From the NCBI RefSeq assembly GCF_964204645.1, contig NC_134025.1, positions 30,658,001 through 30,722,000 of the forward strand: DNA of 64,000 nucleotides, in the 5' to 3' direction. The notes under the pieces were generated by a model. It was given only the letters and a program-made list of their open reading frames with translations. It had not been told where the DNA came from and ran no database searches. This DNA comes from Tubulanus polymorphus. Taxonomy: Eukaryota > Nemertea > Palaeonemertea > Tubulaniformes > Tubulanidae. Shown in pieces: positions 46,325 to 59,599 of this stretch. The position numbers were made by a program, and so were the translations under genes. Numbering within the stretch: position 1 is the stretch's first letter; each line of letters starts with the position of its first letter.

Positions 46325-48951
46325 ATGTCTAACTCGCATAAGTTGTCACAAGGTAGTCGTTATTTCAAATCCTAATTCGTATTTCCAACATAACTAATTG
46401 CAAGTCGTCATTTGTATAATTTGTCAACATAATGATCGTGTCCCAACTACGAGAAACTTCAACTTGTCCTAAAAACCGTGAATGATGTTGAATGTTTACG
46501 CTTGTTTTTTATCGTGCTGAGTTTTGTTCTATTTTAAAAATTAGATAAAAAATGTTCCTTTCCACACGTTACCAGAGTATAAAAGAATTAATTAACGCGT
46601 TGCATTTTGATAACGCTGAAGTTTGTTTAAAGTATCATTTATGGTATTTCTCGATGCAATATGTCTGTGGTACATAAGGAGGTTCACTCTTGCACAGTTC
46701 AAGTATTTCTAGTACTTCTGTCACTTGGATGTTATCTCTAATCTGGGGATAACTACAAAATATATAAACAACATTTTAAGAAGATTAATTGCGTTGAAAT
46801 TTAGAATCAAAATTGAAGCTAACTTTTCTCTATTCATACGTAAAGCCGAACGAACAAACAAACAAACAAAATACCATTTACATCTCGAGCTGGACTACTG
46901 ACAAGTCCGGCCGCGGCTTAACCTTGACCGTTATGTGCTGCCGCACAAAATTACATTGACGGTGAATACGGGAACTAACTCGATTACTCATTATTCCTGC
47001 TGTGGCACGCATTTGATAAATTAGTTCACACATTTACCGTCAACGATATGTAAAGGGGCAGCACTAGACAGTTAAGATCGATGTTCTTACTGTGGCATGC
47101 GAATTATACACATTTTCGATAGTCATGTCGATGAAATGAATGTAGCTTCAGTACTTAAAAATCAAAGTTACTATCAGCGGTTACCCCTGTGAAGCTGGCT
47201 CCCGGGTCCAGGTTCCCGATTCGGCTCCCGATTCAAAAACATTTTGAATCGGGAGCCGAACCGGTAGCCGGCTACTGGTTCCCGGTTACAGACCGAATAC
47301 CCACGAGCCCGACGGTAAGCTGTGTACACAGTCCGCCAGCCACAGTAGGACACAGCAAGAGGCTCACAACCTCAGTCCTGACCCCGTCCAAACCTCAGCT
47401 GCGAGACCTGGCCAAACCATCAGCTGGCCATCATGAACTTCGAAACCCAAACTTTCGCGCTGCCATCACTTACACCAAACCCCAGTACCCTCCACTACCT
47501 CCTAATAGCTGACACCCCACGTCCAAACCCTCGACTCGCGGACCTTTGAAAATATGGAAGAAATTTATTAGTAGGCTATATACGTATAAGATGTTTACTT
47601 GAGATTGTGTGGAACAGACTACGATCAGAGACATCCGCGTGTCTAATGAAAAGACGCTACTACGCTTCTCGTGTTGCGGGATCAGATCAAATGAATGAAT
47701 GATCTTTCAGTAAGATCTATGTTTCAGTGAGACTAGTTCACGACACCGTCTGAGCAGTGATCATAGACAAACTCCTATTCAGCAGTAATCCGAGAGCAGA
47801 CGATCGCCTGTCAACTGCACACATTCCACACTTAGACGTTCAATCTCTTCATCTCGTTATCAAGAGTTCGAACATAACTTTAATGAACTCATACCCAGAA
47901 CTCTGAGTTCATCACTAATCTTTCATTATTTCGTCATGAAAAAAAAACCTACAATCGAACGGACGCCGCACTTTATTTCCGGATTCTTCTTTTTCTTATT
48001 CAGTAATATAGCATTTAACGATTAAATGTTCTAAATGAAGCAATCAGGAAGAAATATTCGTGAAAGCCTGGGTCATAAATATATGGCACCATCATAATTC
48101 ACGCTAAGTATTTGTATACAGAAAACCAATTAATCGAAACCTCAGATAGAGTGATATGATGGTACGATTTATTTTCTCCACGAAAATTTTTTTTAAATTA
48201 ACAATATATACATAAGATAGTTGATTAACAATCTGGAGAGGGACAACAAGCAAGCTTTAAAGATGTACACAGCTGCAAGTGCTGAGGTGAGGTGGCCCTG
48301 TCAACAAAATTGTGGTTAAACGGACTAACCGTCCGTTTTTTTATGAATAAAATAACTTAAAATCAAATCTCCTACGAACAATTTTGGTAAAGAGAAATGC
48401 CTTTTGGTCGAGTAGGTTCCTACTTGATTTAATAACCACGCGAAGAGGAAAAAATAGCCTAGAAAAACATATAGCTTTAAAAGCCTGCGACTGAAGTAGG
48501 TAAATTGAGCCCATCGTCAGTCATTGCGCTGCGAAATTGCGTTAGTTCACGTTTAGCTTATTTTTACCGGTAACGGAAGAAACGGATGCTGGAAACGGGG
48601 ATGAGGCAGCGCGAGCGCTACGACATTTTTATATAGACTCGTATATTAGTTCTGGTAAGCTACCGACGATGAATTCTAGTCTCCTCTATCTATTCTTACG
48701 TGTGATAGTCTAAGATCGGTATAACGTAATCATAACTCATTCTCTCAGACTCGGTATTCATTAAATTCTAATTTGTTTTATATGGTAATTACGCGAACTC
48801 CATCTGTCGTAATTAAATACTAGTTCTTATGAATTCATTATATCGACGCACGAAAGTAGATTCAGCGTAAATTCAACAACCAGGATATGTTGTGATAGGA
48901 GTTGATTGTTCCCAGTCAGAGGACGCGTGTGCTTCATTCGCTAACTGTGTT
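46325..48951. other. Intergenic region upstream of CNRIP1
   Basis: Includes an AAAC run at about 46855-46871, the perfect hairpin at 47220-47260 and a C-rich segment at about 47280-47540 whose composition differs from its AT-rich surroundings. The 107-codon frame at 47189-47512 begins in the hairpin and has no family signature. The remainder is plain AT-rich DNA. Confidence 0.45.
47220..47260. repeat. Perfect 19-bp hairpin
   Basis: TTCGGCTCCCGATTCAAAA at 47220-47238 is exactly reverse-complemented at 47242-47260, leaving a 3-base loop. Further partial copies of GGTTCCCG/CGGGAGCC surround it (47205-47285). Confidence 0.85.
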
Positions 48952-51943
48952 ATGGCATTCAAGTTAAGTCTGAAATTGAAACGATGCCACGGCAACGATG
49001 AACAACAAGTGTTTTATAAAATCGACGGTCAACGATTTAAAAATGAACGCACTTTGAAACTTAGTTCGTCGACCGAGTACGAAATAGAACTGACGATAAA
49101 GCCACGTCACGAAATCAGGTAGGTTTTTATCTATAACAATCCGATGTATATTTTGTCCTCTGTGTCGTGTCTGATATCGGAGCTATAAATAAACTCATAG
49201 CGATACACGACCACGACAAGGTAGAGAATATTCATATTGATTCTCTTATCATCGCGAAGCTTTTTCATCGAGAACTTAAAAGTAAATCATTATGTATATA
49301 TCTCTATATACCACGCGTACTTTGTTTTTTCCTCTTGGTATAAAATGTCAAAAGCTTGTGATAAAAGAACTTGTTTACACACTTCATCACAAGGGCTCTC
49401 AAGAAATACTCATGATTTTTCTGATGTCAAATTCTTGTTTTAAATCACTCAGATATTGCCTTTTCATTTTCTACTCGCAACCCATTTCCGTCTACAGTTG
49501 TGAGTTGTGGGCAGACTCGAAAACTGTGGCCCAAATTTGGCTTATTTGGCTAAATTTGACTGAACTATAGTTTTAACTCAGAAAACCTGCCTCAGTTCTA
49601 CAGATGTGAGTTAAGATTTGAATCAGGAGTTAATTGATTGAAACTGAACGGGTCGCGAGTTAACCTGAACCATTGACTCAAGGCCTGAACTAGAGAATCA
49701 TCGGGTGTATCTCTTTATTTTGCCCTCACATGCGACATCATCATAGAAAATTCCAAACTTGTTTTTGCTGATCTCGAAGAAATTGATGTGCTTTATTTCA
49801 GTTCAATGGCGATTCAAGGAACTGATGTAAGTTTAACGAAAGTTCTGACCCGGAATAACGATGATGTAGCGGATATTGTAGATAAGAATGCATACACTGG
49901 CTCGTGGAATACTATCGGAATGCCACCGAAGAAAGACGGAGAAAGATATCAGATGCCTGTCACTATTCAGGTAATGAAAAAACAAACTCATCTATATCAA
50001 TGACCTTCCTTAACCGTGAACCAGATTCAGGACAATTGAAACTACTTCTACTTTGCAAATTACTGATTGATATCGAAGAGAATGGATAAGATTTTGTTTC
50101 AAATTTCTGAAGAAAAAATTCTATTGAGGATTTATAAAACGAGTACAGATCAAAAAAGATGGCCCGACTGAATCTAATGTGTCCGGTCTATAGTTTATAG
50201 AATATATGTTTAATACCTCAGGGTGTAAATTCATTAGAAATCTACGTTACGATATAAGACCAAAATGTGCGTCAGAGATTTGAGATATTCGGCACTAGTT
50301 ATTCGTATCATCTCAACTGCTCGTCTGGACTAAGTAATGAAATTATACGAATTCATTCAAGTAAATTCGTATCAAAAATGTATAAACCGCAATAAGACCA
50401 AGTTTGTATCTGAGGTTAACAATCATAGGCGAAGCATACTGTATATAATGTATACATATATGGTGTATTTTCTGTATGATAGCGATGGCGACAATATTGC
50501 TTTTCTATTTTGAAAATAATTTCGTGTATAATATTCATGAGTTTCTGGTAACATCTGCCGCATGTTTCCTATGCTGACAGTATAAATCAGTAAAGAGATC
50601 CAGCCTCCTGATAGTTCGCCCTAGCGTGAATCACTCAGACATGTTCATTAAACATGCTTCAGGTGAAAATCATCTTTTAAAAACATCGACCCGTTTTCAT
50701 TTTTGTAGTGTCCCTTACAAACCCACAGAGTCACCTGTCGGGAATATGAATACACCTTTACTTTTCTGTTTTCGTAGAGAATTGATTGTCTAATTCAATT
50801 TTTTAAAAACCCCACAATTACCAGGTACCAATAACTAACAGAGTCTTTCGACGTTTCGACTCCGGGCAATTACATGATACGTTTTTAAAATAGGTTTGAA
50901 AATGAGTCGAAATGTCACCACTCTGTCGGTTTTTCCTCCAGTAAGTCACGTCTGCGGTATCATATCAATCTACTTTATTTTCTAAATCTTTTCATCGACC
51001 CCAGTTGTAATACGGTCAGACGTTATATGAAAACTTGCCCTCGGCTGCGGCGTCGCAGGTTTCTTCCAGACTCCACACGTATCGAAAGTCAATTTGCAGG
51101 ATCTTAATTTACTTCCGTATAATTCTGACACAGTACTGGTGCGTCGTACGTGCCAGAAGCCGTGATCGCCTAGTGTATATGAAATGTGGTGTGTGTTACG
51201 CTTGAAGTCATTTCGTCTGTCGGGCGCACTAATCGAATCTTCAGATGACGCGATTGATGAAAAGGATTGATTTTCACTCAAGTCTACCTGATAATCCTGT
51301 TTGTAACCTTGAACCTCTTATTCTGTACCCGCCTCGTGTATATTTAGAAAATTGGCAATTTTTTGAACAAGTTTCAAGAGTCATTTCGTTCGCGTTGGCA
51401 GATTATTTGCTTCTACCTCTCATTGAGCGCATGTTATTAGTTAACATATTCTCTCGACCTCGGGCTTACATGAGTTCTAATCTTACAAGCCAGGATACTT
51501 AACATAACTACCGAGACATAATGTAACCGAAGGTCTTTCTTTGATCCGTTCATATGATCTTTTTCATTGACAATTTTAAGATCGTAGAATGATTGTACGC
51601 CACAAGCGTCATATTGGCCGTAAAAGCGCAAGCGGTTGATTGAAGTAAAATGTGCAGGTGACGGCATTTTGACGGCCAATCTGACGCGTGTGACGTCAGT
51701 ATTTCTCTTGAACATACGCACATCATAACTGGGTCGTTTCTGATTTTCAAATTTTCAAAAATCTTTTTCTAATTTCAGATTCCAGAAATCGGTGAATTTG
51801 TGACGCATCTACAATGTAAACTGTATCGCGAATCGGACACTGAACACGTGACCTGGGGTCAACCGTTACATTGGATCGAATTCGATTGTCAAAAACTATC
51901 CGATCGATCGTTCATAGATATATTTAAAGAGTCCTATAGATGA
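48952..51943 (+). CDS. CNRIP1: CB1 cannabinoid receptor-interacting protein 1 (CNRIP1), 166 aa, three exons
   Basis: Exons 48952-49118, 49802-49970 and 51779-51943, with matching phases (AG|T, then a codon boundary). Family hallmarks: VFYKIDGQRFKNERTLKL in exon 1 (human VFYKVDGQRF), a Lys-Pro strand TIKPRHEI, YTGSWNTIG and KKDGERYQMPVTIQ in exon 2, then IPEIGEFVTHLQCKLYRES, WGQPLHWIEFDC in exon 3. Human CNRIP1 has 164 residues, so the length fits. In vertebrates it is a small cytosolic protein with a RhoGDI-like fold that binds the CB1 receptor tail; invertebrates without CB1 also carry it, so its partner here is open. The ATG at 48952 aligns with the family start. Confidence 0.92.
49971..51778 (+). 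other. CNRIP1 intron 2
   Basis: 1.8 kb with normal donor (GTAATG) and acceptor (TTTCAG). Several short frames (50982-51281, 51437-51721) show no similarity that I recognise. Confidence 0.6.
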
Positions 51944-52252
51944 TGATAGTTGTACTAACAGTATCCTCCATCCGATATTAGAATGTATTATGAATAGAAT
52001 ATATGTATATATATAGTCATACATTATTTTATGGTTTGGTTATTATGTCAAACAATGTATTATTATTAGTCACGTTTGTTAGATATAGATATATGTTTTA
52101 ACCTGGTAGTTTGGGTTTTAACTGGAAAGAATGTATCTCTGTAACCTATATTTGCAGATGGTTTATCTATTGTTTTGTTTTGTATATATCAAATTAATAT
52201 ATATACATATTTGAAGTTAAAAAAAAACAGCGAATGAATCACAAAAAAACAG

Positions 52253-52410
52253 TAGTCAGTGGTCAGTAGTCAGTAGTCAGTGGTCAGTAGGTGGTAATCA
52301 GTGGTCAGTAGTCAGTGGTCCGTGGTCAGTGGTCAGTAGTCAGTAGTCAGTAGTCAGTTGGCAGTAGTCAGTTGTCAGTTTTGTCAGTAGTCATTAGTCG
52401 TTAGACCAGA
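52253..52410. repeat. 7-bp GTCAGTA/GTCAGTG tandem repeat
   Basis: More than 20 imperfect 7-bp units (AGTCAGT, GGTCAGT) with a few insertions. Confidence 0.9.
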
Positions 52411-53217
52411 AACAGTTATAGCTGTCGATATTTAAAGTATACTCGTCCCCAGCGACGCACAAGGAAAATGTCAACGAGCAAATCTTTTTTCTACGACCGT
52501 ATCTGAACAATATTATCTTTCTTTCGTCTTCGTTGTCGCACTGAAAATCTTGGTTGTGGCAGAGTTTCTTATAGACATCGGAAATAGCGATTTATCAGTT
52601 ATTAATAACCTAGAATTTCATCCCAAATAGGACGATGTTAATAATTTCATGGATACGTTTTACGATTTACGATTTACGATTTTATTAACACTCCAACCAT
52701 ATCCACGGTTTATGGAGGAAAAATATTACACATATATTTACAAATATCTACAAAACAACAAAGAATACAAACTTTAAGAATAAAAACGTAACAAAATCTA
52801 TATAACAAGCCACAATCCTGCCCCCGGAGTGGCGGCGTTCACTGGGTTGACGGTGACCAACGACAGCCTCGAACGTGGCTGACGATATTGAGTGGCGCTC
52901 AACGTCTGGAGGGATATAAAAAATCCCATGGGAATGTATAAATCTCGTAGGATACGGTATCAATGAGATTATTACTGGTAGACTGATGTCTCTTACTTCA
53001 CAGTGCAACTATTAGATTGGATCATTAGATTAGGAGTTTTAGTAATTTCAGCACGTTCAAATCCTGTTTCACTGAAACTAATCACATGCAAAGTTAAGCG
53101 AGAACTGGGACCATGCGTTGTCTTAGCAACTAAAACACGATAGTTTATCTTTGTGTGAAAATGTCCGATTGATAATTGTTTTTACCAGTAGCTGATATAA
53201 CAGAACACCTCCGTATT

Positions 53218-53389
53218 GTGCAGATTACAGCGGGAATCCCAGTGCAGATTACAGCGGGAATCCTCGTGCAGATTACACCGGCAATCCTCGTGCAGATTAC
53301 AGCGGCAATCCTCGTGCAGATTACAGCGGCAATCCTCGTGCAGATTACACCGGCAATCCTCGTGCAGATTACACCGGCAATCCCCGTCA
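53218..53389. repeat. 24-bp minisatellite, about 7 copies
   Basis: The unit CAGATTACAGCGGCAATCCT plus CGTG is 24 bp, a multiple of three, so several frames stay open over it (Cys-Asn-Leu-His or Ile-Cys-Thr-Arg repeats). These are repeat translations. Confidence 0.93.
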
Positions 53390-54669
53390 GGTAATAACGG
53401 CATATGAATATTTGATGATCAGCTTTCTCACGGTGTCTGAGACATCGAGGATTCGTAATTTCAGACACTGCCACCGTGAGATTCAGAAATACAGTGTCCT
53501 ATCTAGGGACACTAGTGATTCTACAATCAAACTGTAAGCAAAACTATAACAGTTGATTCAATCTACGCGAGCAACTGCTCCATATATTCAACTGATGCGC
53601 TCGGTGCGTTTTACTGGGCTTTCAACTGATCTGGCCTGGTTGATTCACTGGGGGATGTTAGATGATTTTGCGGGGATACTAGTGACATTCCGGGTGTTCA
53701 GCTATTGGGATTTTATGGGACGCTGTACAAAGTCAGTGGGATATCGATTTGCAATGAGACTGGTAATTGAACTGATCTACACTGCTGAATGACTGAGACG
53801 TTGGGTGATTTTGCTCTGGAAACTGGGATTAGGGACATTGAGATGACACATTTAGAGACGTGCCGAAACCTCTCCCTGATTCTCCCTGATTGAACAACGT
53901 ATTAATCAACGCCATCCTTCCTTGAGTTGATATCGATGAGTGGACGATTGATGCGAAGGGATATTTTGGTGGAACACGTTAGTTTGAGATAGTGAGGACA
54001 CATTGAAACGACTGTAATAGTTGTAGGTATAGGTTTTATGCGTCATGAACCTTTTCATATTGGCTCCATTATGATCCATACTGAATAAACATTGCCATCA
54101 ATAATTCTCTTTAGAAAAGTGTTTGAACATTAAATGAATGACGCACGTGTTTGACAGCAGCAGCGGCAGGAGCGGTAGCGGTAGCGGCAGATGCTACACG
54201 CTCCAGCGCAGGAGTCTGTGTCCCGGTGACGCCGTCTGGTCCATTGTTAGACGATTTTCTTTGTTCGACTCATCACTTGCATCAGTACCACCCAGACCTT
54301 CATCCAGTGCACTTCTATCGATTTTAGATCATCTATCACCCGCGCGTCTTCTGATTGCTGCTAATTCGTCAGATATATATTCGATTTGAAAGGATTTAGA
54401 ACTTTAACAACTGCGGTATATCGCTGCGGCGAATGAGTCAGAGTTTGTATTCGCGTTTTCAGCATCTCCTGCAACAAGCTACTGTAAAACAACGCGAAGA
54501 AGAAGAATATTTTTTGTTGTGAGTCAGAAAATAGCCGACGAAACAGCTGCAAATAATACGTTCGTATAGTGAAGAAAAACCGGGGTTTGATTTTTCTGCT
54601 TGGGAACACACACGGATTATTAGCGAGGAGAACATCAGAACCTGTATCAGTGCCGGGTCGGTCGGAACC

Positions 54670-55926
54670 ATGTCGATAATAGCGATATCCTACTCAGCTG
54701 TATTGTTGCTAATTTTCGGCATTTTCCTGGCGTCCGAAATTCGGCAGGTTTCGGCAAACGACGACGATACCGCCGCCGGAATCGACGAAGAGGATCATAC
54801 GTATTCGTACGTGAATAAAGATTGTCCTGCTCCGGGACCGTGTGTTTGTATCGGTCGTCAGATCGACTGCAGTCATAAAAATCTGAGTGAAATTCCGGTG
54901 TTTGATACTAGCGTTCGTCTGCTGACGACTTCTACTCAATACGTCGAATTAAGACTCGATCATAACGAAATTCAGGAAATCAACGAGGCAGCTTTTATCG
55001 GCTTGGATTTAGAACAGCTTTACTTGTCTTACAATAAGATTTCGAGGATTAACGAACGCGCGTTTGAAGGGTTGAATAATTTGAAATGGTTGGATATCGC
55101 CGAAAATCGAGTCTCGTCGTTAGCCGCGGATATGCTGCATAATCTGACGAATTTGGAGGATTTGGTTCTCAGTGGAAATTACCTACGTTCATTGAACGAG
55201 TCGTTTTTCATTCGTTTAGATCGGTTGCGTGTACTGATGCTTATGGACAACGAACTCGAGACGTTCCCGACCGGTATTAAATATCTACCGATCCTCAGTC
55301 ATTTATATCTGCAACGAAATAACATCGATTACGTGCCCGATTACGCGTTTACGAATTTGAAAAATCTGGTGTTGATCAATTTGAGTAAAATGCGCACGAA
55401 TTTGACATTGTCACCACGTGCTTTTTGCGGACATCAGCAACGACCTGAAATCAGCAGCGCCCAGAACGACGATACTGACGACGCTAAGCCGTCTGCAAAA
55501 GGAATCTCATTTGTTGATCTGAGCGATTCTGGAATCCGGTCTTTGGATATTTGTCAACTGGCTTTCGTATCATCGATCACCGAACTGGATTTAGAAGGGA
55601 ACCCTATTGAATGCGATTGCGATCTGTTTTTCTTCCGACACATGAAACGTAATGTGAAAAATGTTCAATGCGTCAAACCGGACAAATATAAACACAAGAC
55701 TCTGTTATCATTAGAGGCTGCAGACGGTACCGGCTGTGTGTGGGACTCTGATTCATTATTCGCTAAGTGTTCTGAGATTTGTGACGTCGCGCCAGCTGCA
55801 AGTATTCAAATAATCAGAACTAACGCGAAAAAAGAACAATTTCTTAAAAATAGCGGCAGCAGAAGCAGCAGATTGGAGATCGCAAATATTTCTGTTTTAT
55901 CAGCGATATTTCTAAGTAAATTGTGA
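54670..55926 (+). CDS. Secreted or GPI-anchored leucine-rich-repeat protein (418 aa)
   Basis: A single exon. The signal peptide spans about residues 1-29 (SYSAVLLLIFGIFLAS). The LRR N-cap has CPAPGPCVCIGRQIDC at about 53-68. About seven or eight LRRs follow (for example VELRLDHNEIQEI, LEQLYLSYNKISRI, LKWLDIAENRVSSL, LEDLVLSGNYLRSL, LSHLYLQRNNIDYV, ITELDLEGNPIECD). The C-cap begins ECDCDLFF and has four cysteines. The end, after a Ser/Arg stretch, is a short hydrophobic tail (ISVLSAIFLSKL) with no basic stop-transfer, which fits a GPI signal. An Asp-rich insert interrupts the LRRs at about 256-275. The family covers many cell-adhesion and neuronal proteins; no orthologue was assigned. The start at 54670 has a good context (ACCATGT). 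Confidence 0.88.
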   Translation: MSIIAISYSAVLLLIFGIFLASEIRQVSANDDDTAAGIDEEDHTYSYVNKDCPAPGPCVCIGRQIDCSHKNLSEIPVFDTSVRLLTTSTQYVELRLDHNEIQEINEAAFIGLDLEQLYLSYNKISRINERAFEGLNNLKWLDIAENRVSSLAADMLHNLTNLEDLVLSGNYLRSLNESFFIRLDRLRVLMLMDNELETFPTGIKYLPILSHLYLQRNNIDYVPDYAFTNLKNLVLINLSKMRTNLTLSPRAFCGHQQRPEISSAQNDDTDDAKPSAKGISFVDLSDSGIRSLDICQLAFVSSITELDLEGNPIECDCDLFFFRHMKRNVKNVQCVKPDKYKHKTLLSLEAADGTGCVWDSDSLFAKCSEICDVAPAASIQIIRTNAKKEQFLKNSGSRSSRLEIANISVLSAIFLSKL

Positions 55927-58900
55927 GTGGATATTCACCGTCCACCGTCGTCGTGTTTCTTCGGTGTAGACTTCAAGACCTCTCAGTTCTTGGTTAAATT
56001 CGACATTTCAGCGTTGAATTAATTCATTTTCAAATCTGAACTCTTGATTCAGAGAAATCAGTATGAAATGCCGTGTAATACAGGAACTCGCCCGTCGGAG
56101 CTGAGTATCCGCGGTTTCGAGGGTGAATTCTTAAATTAAACCAGAGAAAACACAATTTGCTAGAATTCTTTGGAAATAATAATTCACTAATTGTCTTGTA
56201 AATTAACTATAATTCAATTTGTGCTACGTAGCTGCTTTGAATACTCGGGGCCTTATAGAGTTAGAGTCGTGACTCTGAAGCAGGTCACGTGTCCGTCCGT
56301 ATTCCCTCAAATCGTCGTGTCATTTTTTTTTTCAAAAATTGCATTTCTATTAATTTTATTTTGTACCGGTATGTCGACTATTTCTATAGATAACGCTTTT
56401 ATAATGAAAATATGTTGCAACAATTTTAAAATGAATGTAATATGTATATACGATATTTTTGCATGCAGAGAATCAGAATCATGTAAATGATATTTAAAAG
56501 CCATCACAGATCGATGGCCCCCTCTCTGTTTGAAAGCTCGATCAGTGTATAAATGGCAGTAAAACTGTTTTATAGAACCCACGATGTAACTGTGTTGTGA
56601 ACAAAATCAATTAGCCAGGAAATTATATGATTATATTATATACATATATGTACTAATTAAATGCTTTTTATATACACAACTGTACGAATCACTTTGGTTG
56701 TTTCTTCATTTCGTCAAGATCTTCCGCTACCTGGAATCAGCTATAACCCCTGTAGACAGCATGAGCTATTACATCGATAATTACAATAATTTGGAGAAAA
56801 GCACCGTTTTCTGTGAAAAAAGGAGAAAACTCTAGTGACGAATCGGTGAATAATGTTTTTGAAGTGTTGTCACATCTTTCAATTAATTCTGTACCGTATT
56901 TCATTGATAATCATAACAGCATCACTAAGAATGATAAGAGCGAGGAGATCGGAGAGATGAGAGAGGAGAGAGGAGAGCAGCGAGAAGAGAGAGGAGAGAG
57001 AGAAGGAGGGAGGTCCCTATCTATGATTCACTAATGTCGCTGTCAGAAAGCAGTTCATGCATTTTTTATATATTGAGCGATCGATAATCTAATCCAGCAA
57101 ATCTGATCACTGATGACATTTGTCGTCGTGGAGAAAGTGCTCTGAGATAACAGTGAGTGATGGTCACTTGCAGAGCAGGGGTTAGAGAGGGGTCGGGTAA
57201 CTCACAGACAGACAGAGCAGGGATGAGAGACTAGTCGGGTAGCTTACTGACAGAAACAGAAAAGGGGTGGCAGAGGTCAATCCAGCGCTGATTAGAGGAA
57301 TCAGAGTTGGAGTTTGCAGTCTCTGAGTCTGCAGGAGTGACCTGATGGTCAACTCATCTGACTCAGCCAGAGTGTGAATCGTGTGAAGATGGCTGAGATC
57401 AATCTCTGAGTCGGAGTGAATGGTCAACTCATCTCAGGCAGACCAGGGTCTTGCGTCTCTGAATCGGGTGTGGGGCACTGGTAAGTTTCTGACTATATGC
57501 TACAGACTCACTGCGCTAGGTGAATGACCAGTCTGTTGACTCGGGGTGTCACTCCGACTATACTACAGACACGCTGAGCTGTGAGAATGACCTGTCTGTT
57601 ATGTCTGGTACTGCGAGAAATCTCTGATAATCTGATGCATTGTCACGTTTATGATGCTGTTATTTGCCAAATGTCACAATTTATCAAACTGTAAATTTGT
57701 GTGCGGCGCGCAGTTGCTAGTCACGTGTTCTCTCAGCGCTCAGAGAGGTCATTTCCTTCGCAATTCAAGAAAAAATTCGACAATGCACAAAAAAATGTTT
57801 GAGCGCTATCTTTTATTCGATATTCACTCATGAATATTGGGGTACCGGAAAATATCAGCTCAATGAAACTTTTTGTTCACCTTTTTACTTTTGAGTTCTA
57901 GGATTCTATCTTGTATTATCGTCACAACCCGGCCATTAATTTTAAGTGTTTCATGATTCAGTTGAAAAGTTAATCTTAAGAAACTGGATCCACAGCAGCC
58001 TTCCACGTGTGTTCCTTCTCTTGATTCTGCCAGCAAGAAGTCTCTTTAGAATAATTACCTTTTCTCCGGATAGAAAAGATTAAGAAAACTTAAGAAAAAG
58101 AAAAGAAACCGTAATATATAATATTCAATGAAGCATATATTTATTTTCACATTACAGTCAATATATCTTTGTACAATATACGGGGAGGATTGAGGAGGAT
58201 TGAGGAGGATTGAGGAGGATCGAGGAGGATTGAGGAGGATTGAGGAGGATTGAGGAACAAGTATATTTCATTATCATAACAATGTTTCTAAGAGTTCTAA
58301 ACTGTGGTTATAGTTATCGGTACAATTCTTTATACTTTTTTTTTTTTTACAAAAAAAGGTTAATTTACAGTAAAACTGTACACATTTAGACACGTTAACA
58401 TCCACTAGTCTGATCTACACACTTATCTCTCACATTCTCCTCATTACTACAAATGCATTTTATTGATCATTTTGAAATAAACTATGTGAATAATGGTTGG
58501 TATTTTTGATATATCGATATCAGAGAAATGAAAGCCGGTTACATAAAGCGAAGCTGCGCCTGGTTTCAAAGCTCCTCAACCGCTGGGAACATTTCAAAAG
58601 GTTCCCAGGGATTATCTCCACATCTATGAAATTCAGCCACGGATTATCATCGATATAGGATCAGAATAAACACGAGTAGAGATTCTGTAGAATAGCAGAC
58701 GATTATACTTCAGCGCCATCTATAAATTCGGCTAGATACTAATAGCCATTTTTTTCAATCCTAAACTTATTTACATCATTTATATACAAAAATAACAAGC
58801 AAAATATAACGTAATTTGCGCATTATTATGCATTCAATATCATACTTTACATGTCAGTTACACGTACATGATAATTATTGATCGTGAACCGTCATTTAGT

Positions 58901-59593
58901 TATTGTGGTTTTGAGTGAAATTGGTTCATTTTGAATCATTATCTCCAGTCATTATTCATACAACGTTCTGCATCGAACCGGATTCACAACAATCGAAGTA
59001 TCATGAGTCACCATGAAATATATCTCAACTAGAACGAACAATGTCAATAGAGGTTCAGGTTTACAATACACTTCAAACAAAGCAGCAGTATTGAGAGAGA
59101 GCTCCCTAGCATAGAGAGGAGAGGGGGGGGGGTAAGAGACAGCACCCTGTAGCAGAAGAGAGGGAGAGAAGTAGAGGGGGGTTCAATAAAAACATGTAAT
59201 CATTAAAGCTTTATACATACTGCGCTGATCAATAGCAGAATCTATTAACAAAATATTTGTTCATTTTAATATCGTTCAAACTTTGAGAAGAATTCACAGT
59301 AAAAACATTACAAAAACCTACCGATCACAGAAATCATTTAATCATCGTAATAATTCATTCCTCTAATAGATCGAACTAGATTTCATATCAACTTTCACGA
59401 GTTATGATTAAATGCATCACTATAGAATCTAACCTGAATACGTAGAGTTAACTACAGCAGAATACCGGCTCAACATCATCACAGGTTAAACAGAAAAACA
59501 TTAATTCAACCAATCACAATGCAGTAATTCTGATCGAATACTCTCACACATCGAGTCATGCTATCAATATTATTTTACTAATATTTACAAAGG
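55927..59593. other. Intergenic region between the LRR gene and REPS
   Basis: Contains the LRR 3' UTR, a GAGAGG-rich patch at 56935-57012, a loosely repeated stretch at about 57170-57620 with GGTCAACTCATCT phrases, the 10-bp array at 58181-58254, poly(T) at about 58340 and a G run at about 59120. The part beyond 58100 may be REPS 3' UTR on the minus strand. No exon was recognised. Confidence 0.45.
58181..58254. repeat. 10-bp GAGGATTGAG tandem repeat
   Basis: Seven units of GAGGATTGAG with one C variant. Confidence 0.93.
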
Positions 59594-59599
59594 TTTATT
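59594..59599 (-). terminator. Possible poly(A) signal of REPS
   Basis: TTTATT on the plus strand, AATAAA on the minus strand, 436 bp after the REPS stop. Other candidates lie further on (about 58140 and 58460). Confidence 0.3.

Larger units (their letters stand above)
51944..54669. other. CNRIP1 3' side and intergenic DNA
   Basis: AT-rich 3' UTR-like sequence follows the CNRIP1 stop. Then come the GTCAGTA-type array at 52253-52410 and the 24-bp array at 53218-53389. A short GGT/AGC-rich patch is at about 54160-54190. The stretch before 54670 is probably 5' UTR of the LRR gene. Confidence 0.45.

Noticed and set aside
47189-47512. 107-codon proline-rich plus-strand frame
   Set aside because: Begins inside the hairpin and follows a C-rich segment; composition alone explains it.
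53145-53474. CTRIAAVI and CNLHEDCR repeat frames on both strands
   Set aside because: The 24-bp array is a multiple of three, which keeps frames open without coding meaning.
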